A stretch of 64,000 nt of DNA, from NCBI RefSeq assembly GCF_032118995.1, contig NC_092656.1, positions 18,930,965 through 18,994,964 of the forward strand. The letters run 5' to 3'. The notes beneath the pieces are model-generated. The model worked only from the letters and a program-made list of their open reading frames with translations, was not told the origin of the DNA and made no database searches. Source of the DNA: Asterias amurensis. Taxonomy: Eukaryota; Echinodermata; Asteroidea; Forcipulatida; Asteriidae. Positions 58,548 to 64,000 of the stretch are shown in pieces (the stretch's first letter is position 1; every line of letters begins with the position of its first letter). Position numbers and translations under genes: made by a program.

Positions 58548-60317
58548 ATGGAAGAGACACCACGCCAAACACCAGAAACAGCACCGAGCCCAAACCAGCA
58601 ACAACATGGCATGAGGGAGCACAGTCGCACTCCGTCCATGTTATCGGAGCCTGAATGCACTCACAGTAACAACCAATGCTACATGGTCAACCTCTTCGGA
58701 GTCCAGATCGCTGCTCTCATCATAGACAGCCAGGAGAGACTCTGCTTGGCTCAGATCTCCAACACCCTGCTCAAGAAGTTCAGTTATAACGAGATTCACA
58801 ATCGCCGCGTGGCCCTAGGCATCACATGCGTGCAATGCACCCCGGTCCAGCTTGAAATCCTCCGGAGAGCCAACGCGATGCCGGTGTCCTCTCGCCGGTG
58901 CGGAATGATCAACAAACGGGAGGCAGAGAGACTGTGTAAGTCGTTTCTTACCGAGAACCGTCCACCTAAACTGCCGGAGAATTTCTCCTTCGAGGTGTAC
59001 CACGAGTGTACATGGGGATGCCAGGGTGCCTTTGTGCCGTCTCGATACAATAGCTCCCGGGCGAAATGCATCAGATGCTCCTACTGTAGCCTATTCTCCT
59101 CCCCTAATAAATTCATCTTTCACGCACACCGTATGCCCAACTCTAAGTTCCATCCACCAGACGGCCCCAATTTCAACTCTTGGAGAAGGCACATCAAACT
59201 GGTTGACAGGAACCCTTCAGAGGAACTTCTCCACGCTTGGGAAGACGTCAAGGCTATGTTTAATGGTGGCAGCCGGAAGCGATCTGTCTGTGAGAGCTCT
59301 AGCAAGATGCCACCAACCTCATTCAGCTGCCCTATCGACAGCAGGAGCAGCTCAGCACAACGGCTGCTCCCGAGCCCACCGAAGAGAGGTCGATTTGACC
59401 ACGAGCCGGCTCATGAACATAATCCAACACTAATGACAGCTGCTAACGTCCCGTACCCTCTCATGCCGATCCCAAATCGATCCACACCGACCACCTTCAC
59501 CGAAACCTTGCCGGAAGACCCACCTACTAACTCTATGCCAACCTACCCGGTGAATGTCTTTCACGGCCAGCTATCACCGTCGAGTTTCAGGCAGCACCCG
59601 TTCATGGAGTTCCTATGGTCTGGAGCCCGGGCGGGTTGTCCACTCCCATCTGCTACCATGTGGCCTAAATCGATCGGAATGCCCTTTGTTTCTAACGCTA
59701 GCTACTACCAACCCTTATTGGGTCCGGACTCAGACATTCATACAGTCATTGACCAAAGCTCACCCACTAATACACCTACCAGGAAACCAAACCAATGGGA
59801 TGATTTCGAGTCGAAATATGGCAGCTCGAAACCGAAAGGGGTCTCAAACAGACATCAATACCTCCCTGACTTCAGAAAGGCAGCCTACTACACCTCAGCA
59901 TTCCGACCCGTGATAACAAGCAAAGGTTGCCTGGACCCCGAAAGAGCATTCTCAAATGCAGAACGATTCATGTTCCCGCCAAAATCAGTCACAGAAGAGT
60001 GTTTCATATCGTCTGCCCAGCAGGACCAACGCTGCGACCCATCTTCGTACAACAAATCAAAACACCACCAGGTTCTCACCCCTGACGACCAGAACAAACC
60101 GTTAAATCTGAATCACCTGACCCGCAAACTCGTTCCCGAGGTCGACCAGAATGACAAGCACGAGGAGTCCAACGCGACCGTGAAAAGGACACCGTCTTCA
60201 AGGGGCTCTGGCTCGCTCGACGCAGGTGCGGATTTGGCCGACGAGCGCGGTGAGTGCCTCCGTGAGAGACTCGACCTCGATGCTGAACGCCCTCAAAGAA
60301 CTACCCCAGTTGCAAAG
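58548..60317 (+). CDS. SKOR: SKOR large coding exon (590 codons)
   Basis: Acceptor CCCTCTTCTTTGTCAG at 58538 (tandem CAGCAG). The donor after ACCCCAGTTGCAAAG is GTAAGT, phase 0. An earlier GTGAGT at about 60250 would hit a stop at once in the next exon, so it is not used for this reading. Codon use is GC-rich against an AT-rich background. Confidence 0.9.
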
Positions 60318-63290
60318 GTAAGTGAACTATTCCTGTAATTAATTGAGGGTTTTGGCGATGAGTCTCAGCTGTTTATTCATCGTCATTACTGTTTGTCAAG
60401 GTAACTAAACCAATGATTACTGGATTCGCTTCTAACACGGGAACTGATTAAAGTTATTTTGGATCTTCAGACGTACACCGAGGCAGTCTTTGACGTAGGG
60501 ACTACAGACTATTTGTATGTCCGTGTGACGACATTTCCACGATTAAAAAGAAAAAGAAAAAAGAAGAAGACAAAAAAAAAGTGATGACTATATTCTTGTA
60601 ATGAGACATTTGGTGAAGCAGAAAACATTGATCAGAGAAACTGAATAAGCGCAATTCTTTTTAACTCAGAGTCAACTGGCTTAGTTTAATTTGGCTGGTC
60701 AGTGACATCAATGGAGTGTTTGTTTGTTACTTTCTCCAGCAAAAGCGCGATACAGAAAACGACGGATTCGAAACTGATCATGATCAACAAGCAAGTCAGC
60801 ACATGTTTTGTTTAAGGGGGAGGAGTGGGTGGGGACTGGCACAATGCACGTCCCCCTGCCATGTGCACCCCCATCTAAACAAGAAAGCACGTCTTTCATG
60901 CGTTACACAGTCGGCAACTACTCAAATTAAAAATGACAATTACTTTAATTAATGAACACATCAGACAATAACATGCACTCTGAAAAGGGATAGGGTGAAT
61001 GAACTAAAACATACTGAGTGAGGTCTGATTCCAGACTAAGGATAGTTGTTATCTAAAGTTCAGATGAAGGTTAGAGGCAGAGTACTATACTTTCAACGAC
61101 ATGTACCCGCACTTGATGTAGTGCATAAAATATCAAATCTGTGAAAATTTCGGCTCGATTGGTCATCGAATTTACAAGAGAATAATGAGAGAAAAAACAT
61201 CATTGTTTTACACATTATGTTTCAGATGCCCAATAAAGGGCTTCAGGCATGACTTTTTCATTTTGTGTGTGTTAGAAATTCCCTCTTTCTCAAATACTAC
61301 GTTTCAGAGGGGCCGCTTCTCAAAATGGTTTTCACTATCAACAGTTCTTGCTCGTTACCAAGTAAGTTTTTATGTTAACATTTATTTTGAGTAATGACCC
61401 AAAACCAAGATGATTGTATTGATGTATACCTTTAAAGAATAGGCTGATTATAAACATGAATGTAATGTTTCTTTCTTGAAGATTGAAAGTCCGAGGGCAT
61501 CACCAGACACCCTGTTGTCAGTCGGTCATCTGCCGCCGTCAAAAACTCACATCATCAAGGCGTGTCCTACACCGTCACTATCCAGCGAAGACGAAGAGCA
61601 CGCCGTACACAGCCAGACTGAAGGTAGATATTATTTCTAAAACGTCGTTTACATATCATTCGATTTTACTCAAAATAATTGTTAGCATAAAAACTTGCTT
61701 GAGCAATGGAGAGCTGTTGTGAAACAGTGTGAAAAACGGGTTCCTCTAAAGTAGCGTAGAGTTTTGAGAAAGAGGTCACTAAAAAAAAAATTCAGCTGAA
61801 GCCTTTTGTGCATCTGAGAGCGCACAAATTTTTGCAACAAGGGTGTTTTAGTTTCCTATTCTCTTGCAAGTTTGATCGGGGATAAAAAGGGCACCCAAGC
61901 TATGAATGAATGAAACAGATTAGTTCAACAAAACGAGCATCTAATTGTTTGATATTAAACCCTTGAGCCTTTATAAAAGTCGCAACTTAAACTAATTTAT
62001 TTGGTCCTCGCGTTCTTCACCTTTTACTGTTACATAGTTCCCAGTTGGATTTCTTTTATTCCTGTCTTTTGTGCGACTTTGTTTACAGTTTGACTCACAT
62101 TTCTCATTCTTTATTCACTTTGCATCAATAATATTGTAAAGATCATCATGCTTATCGTGGAGGACTCTGTTGTTAAGAATAATTCCTCCATTTACTTGTG
62201 ATTACGAGGCGACGAGAATGGGAAATAATATACCAATCAGGTCCAATGGGGTTGAGGTTTTTTTGATGCACGACAACATCGGTTTAAAATATTCATAGGG
62301 GAGTTGTATTACAGCGCCAGCTCTGCCATTATTTACGAATCTCTATTTTGTAGCTTCGCTAGTTTAATCACAATTTCCATTTTGGACGGCTAAATTTAAT
62401 CATCATTAAGCCGTGTTTGGGTGCAGACCGTCCCCTCCATTGTAACGTTTGCCTCAGGCGGCAGTCTTTTCATTCTGATCAATTCAGAATTTTCTGGCCA
62501 ATTGACGCGAGACCATGACATAACACAAAGATTTTTTTTAATGAATTTAATTAGTGGTAACAAATAAGTGCATATTATATACTATTTTTACGGATTTTTT
62601 TTGTCTTTTAAATATTTCATCAAGCTGTGGTATGATCTCAAAATCAGGGATGGGCAAATTTAGAGTTCTCTCAATATTCTATTTTAATGTTTTTATTTTG
62701 ATGTTTTGGGTGATGTATTGACTAGCACAATTAGAGCGTTACAACCAAGGCCGTGAGATACAGCTGTAGATGAACCATCAGTCACACTACATGTTATATC
62801 TTGTATTGTTTTGTCTCTCAAACACAAGTCAACCTTTTTAATATTACTTTTTCCGGTGCCCAAAAAAAATCCCCCCAATATTCCTTTGTTTGCGAAGAAC
62901 GTGAACGCACCACGACGATTGCCGGCACGTGGGAGTGGGGAGAGAGACGGGGCAAACTTAGCTCCCGGCCCCCACGGCAGGCTCGACAGATTTTCGGTTC
63001 ACCCCCTTCAGCGCGTTAGCATACCCACTGCTTGATTAACTGCTAAAGAAACAACTAGTGGCGACTATCCTTAATTAAAGTTGCCCAAGGTGCTCCTTTC
63101 TCTTGTAATCACGTCCGAAAGGATTACAATAAAGCAGCCGTAGATTATTTTACTGTTACAATCTTTTGTGAGTACTTAGAGTGTGTATTTTTTTTGTCCC
63201 GTAAACTCTCAGATACTGCTGTGGAGAGCGTGGCTAAACTTGAACGACAGTATAGAAGAAATGTGGTTGCCCACCAACTCATTGCGCGAG
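58548..63290 (+). CDS. SKOR: SKOR (SKI-family transcriptional corepressor, fussel/Corl), partial at 3' end
   Basis: Coding exons seen: 58548-60317, 61482-61623, 63213-63290, phases 0, 1, 1. Residues about 43-138 are a Ski/Sno/Dac domain (VNLFGVQIAALIIDSQERLC, LAQISNTLLKKFSYNEIHNR). About 145-240 is the SAND-like SMAD4-binding-type domain with candidate zinc ligands C154, C158, C174, C177, C180, H192 and H194, ending AWEDVKAMFNGG. The strings ISNTLL, GITCVQCTPVQLEILRRA and HAWEDVKAMFNGG mark SKOR rather than SKI, SnoN or DACH. Known: SKOR proteins are nuclear corepressors acting with Smads and Lbx1 in neurons. Residues about 241-590 are disordered, Pro/Ser-rich; PLNLN at about 518-522 is a weak CtBP-like motif. 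The start is chosen at MEETPRQT because a polypyrimidine tract and CAGCAG acceptor end 7-10 bases before it; the upstream ATG at 58512 falls in that tract. The C-terminal coiled coil continues past the window. Confidence 0.92.
60318..61481. other. SKOR intron; decayed MITE at 61125-61400
   Basis: 61125-61400 is a reverse, diverged TTAA-type MITE (AATCTGTGAAAATTTCGGC, GAGAATAATGAGAG, TTTCAGAGGGGCCGCTTCTC) without clean ends. Otherwise AT-rich. Confidence 0.5.
61482..61623 (+). CDS. SKOR: SKOR next exon (142 bp)
   Basis: Acceptor TTTCTTTCTTGAAG, donor GTAGAT. Reads IESPRASPDTLLSVGHLPPS then KTHIIKACPTPSLSSEDEEH. Ser-rich with an acidic cluster; phase 0 to 1. Confidence 0.8.
61662..61880 (+). 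mobile_element. Decayed TTAA-type MITE fragment
   Basis: TTACTCAAAATAATTGTTAGC, GAGCAATGGAGAGCTGTTG, CAACAAGGGTGTTTTAG. Starts 38 bp after the SKOR exon donor; both termini absent. Confidence 0.6.
61881..63212. other. SKOR intron, nothing firm seen
   Basis: AT-rich, with one GC-richer patch at 62890-63010 (ACGTGGGAGTGGGGAGAGAG). No exon with matching phase identified. Confidence 0.4.
63213..63290 (+). CDS. SKOR: SKOR further exon (78 bp, start of C-terminal coiled coil)
   Basis: Acceptor CCCGTAAACTCTCAG, donor GTATGT, phase 1 to 1. Reads DTAVESVAKLERQYRRNVVA then HQLIAR, helical. It fits the C-terminal helix of Ski-family proteins; later exons lie outside the window. Confidence 0.75.
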
Positions 63291-64000
63291 GTATGTACAG
63301 CCACATGTAGGTGTCAATCAACTATAACTAAATTTAATGTTCGCACACAACAAGTATTGCAATACAAAAATGGTAATATTTCAACATCCATTGAAAAATA
63401 TTAGCATAATAAAGACAAAGATCTGCTCTACCGTGTGAAAATTATAGTCTTTTGTTGTGGGAGAGTGCTTTTTATGACATCAACTATCCGTTCACACGTT
63501 TGGCGATAATGCGAGTAAACAGTCGAGGCGTTTTATGCAAAATGAAACAAGGTTTCTTCTCAGATCCAACAGTTCTCACAATAGAGTTGTATAGGCCTAC
63601 ATCGTTGTACCCGCAAGTTCACCATTAAAGTTTGCCTGTAATTAATATTTGAATATTATTTAAACTATCATGCCGTATTCTTCGTTTACCGAAGCGTAAA
63701 TAATACAAAAAGTGTAGGGCCTATTCACAAAAGTGTCTGAATATATTCCGAAGATAATATAAACTGAGTATTGAAAATAAATAAGCCTGGAATACAAATA
63801 CTAAAACCTGAGAATACTTTTTTAAAATAGGAAGGAAAAGTATTCCATATGTATCATGGCCCCTTGCATTTGGATTTATGAGTCTTTGAAATATGACAGG
63901 ACAAAACATAATGGGGCCACGCACAGCCGCCTACAAATTGGCTTTGTGCAAAATATCAATGTTTCGATTTCATAAATCCATAAGTATAACTGATAAATCA
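63291..64000. other. SKOR intron to window edge, nothing firm seen
   Basis: AT-rich. No further phase-1 exon with good splice signals recognised. Confidence 0.4.

Noticed and set aside
58796..60097. Overlapping ORFs in other frames under the SKOR exon
   Set aside because: Shadows of a clearly conserved coding exon.
1..64000. CRISPR array, prophage or bacterial operon
   Set aside because: The window is intron-bearing animal DNA; repeats are dispersed inverted-repeat transposons, not spaced direct repeats.

Overview
The window is a stretch of animal nuclear DNA, probably from a marine invertebrate deuterostome and most likely an echinoderm such as a sea star. This is inferred from intron-split genes with GT-AG splicing, AT-rich non-coding DNA, very dense short inverted-repeat transposons, tRNA-derived SINE pieces, and a SKOR-type Ski-family gene close to the vertebrate form. 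There are no operons, ribosome binding sites or prokaryotic features. Exon structures were assembled by hand from ORFs, splice signals and phase bookkeeping.

Layout. (1) 1145-22487, minus strand: a 12-exon gene for a type II Golgi membrane protein of the GOLM1/GOLM2 (GP73/CASC4) kind. It has a membrane anchor and coiled coil like the vertebrate proteins, then a roughly 600-residue glutamine-rich region and an acidic tail, about 1196 residues in all. (2) 25544-26764, plus strand: a two-exon gene for a 163-residue membrane-anchored coiled-coil protein. (3) 29463-30017, minus strand: a single-exon gene for a 147-184-residue membrane-anchored coiled-coil protein whose anchor region resembles the GOLM anchor. 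Genes 1-3 look like a local cluster of the same protein architecture. (4) 31934-33535, plus strand: an intact 533-codon ORF for a mostly disordered Ser/Pro/Arg-rich protein that I do not recognise. (5) 51944 to beyond 63290, plus strand: a SKOR (SKI-family transcriptional corepressor, fussel/Corl) gene. It has a predicted TATA+Inr promoter, a non-coding first exon, a 6.5 kb first intron, a large exon carrying the whole Ski/Sno/Dac and SMAD4-binding-like region, and two further exons. The gene runs off the right edge.

Between and inside the genes the DNA is dominated by miniature inverted-repeat elements. The most abundant is a ~375 bp family flanked by TTAA, with AGGCAGTGGACAC termini and an internal hairpin; about 14 full or partial copies are seen, some nested in other elements. 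Others are two hAT-like families with 8 bp target duplications, several fold-back elements, SINE pieces, minisatellites and many long G or C runs. The 36-51 kb interval is a gene desert as far as I can see.

Second-look items: the oversized Q-rich GOLM-like protein and its one-base frame conflict, a 104 bp TTAA-bounded duplication flanking one MITE, a hAT-like MITE sitting in the A box of a tRNA-like sequence, and a 352 bp palindrome whose two arms carry the same reading frame.
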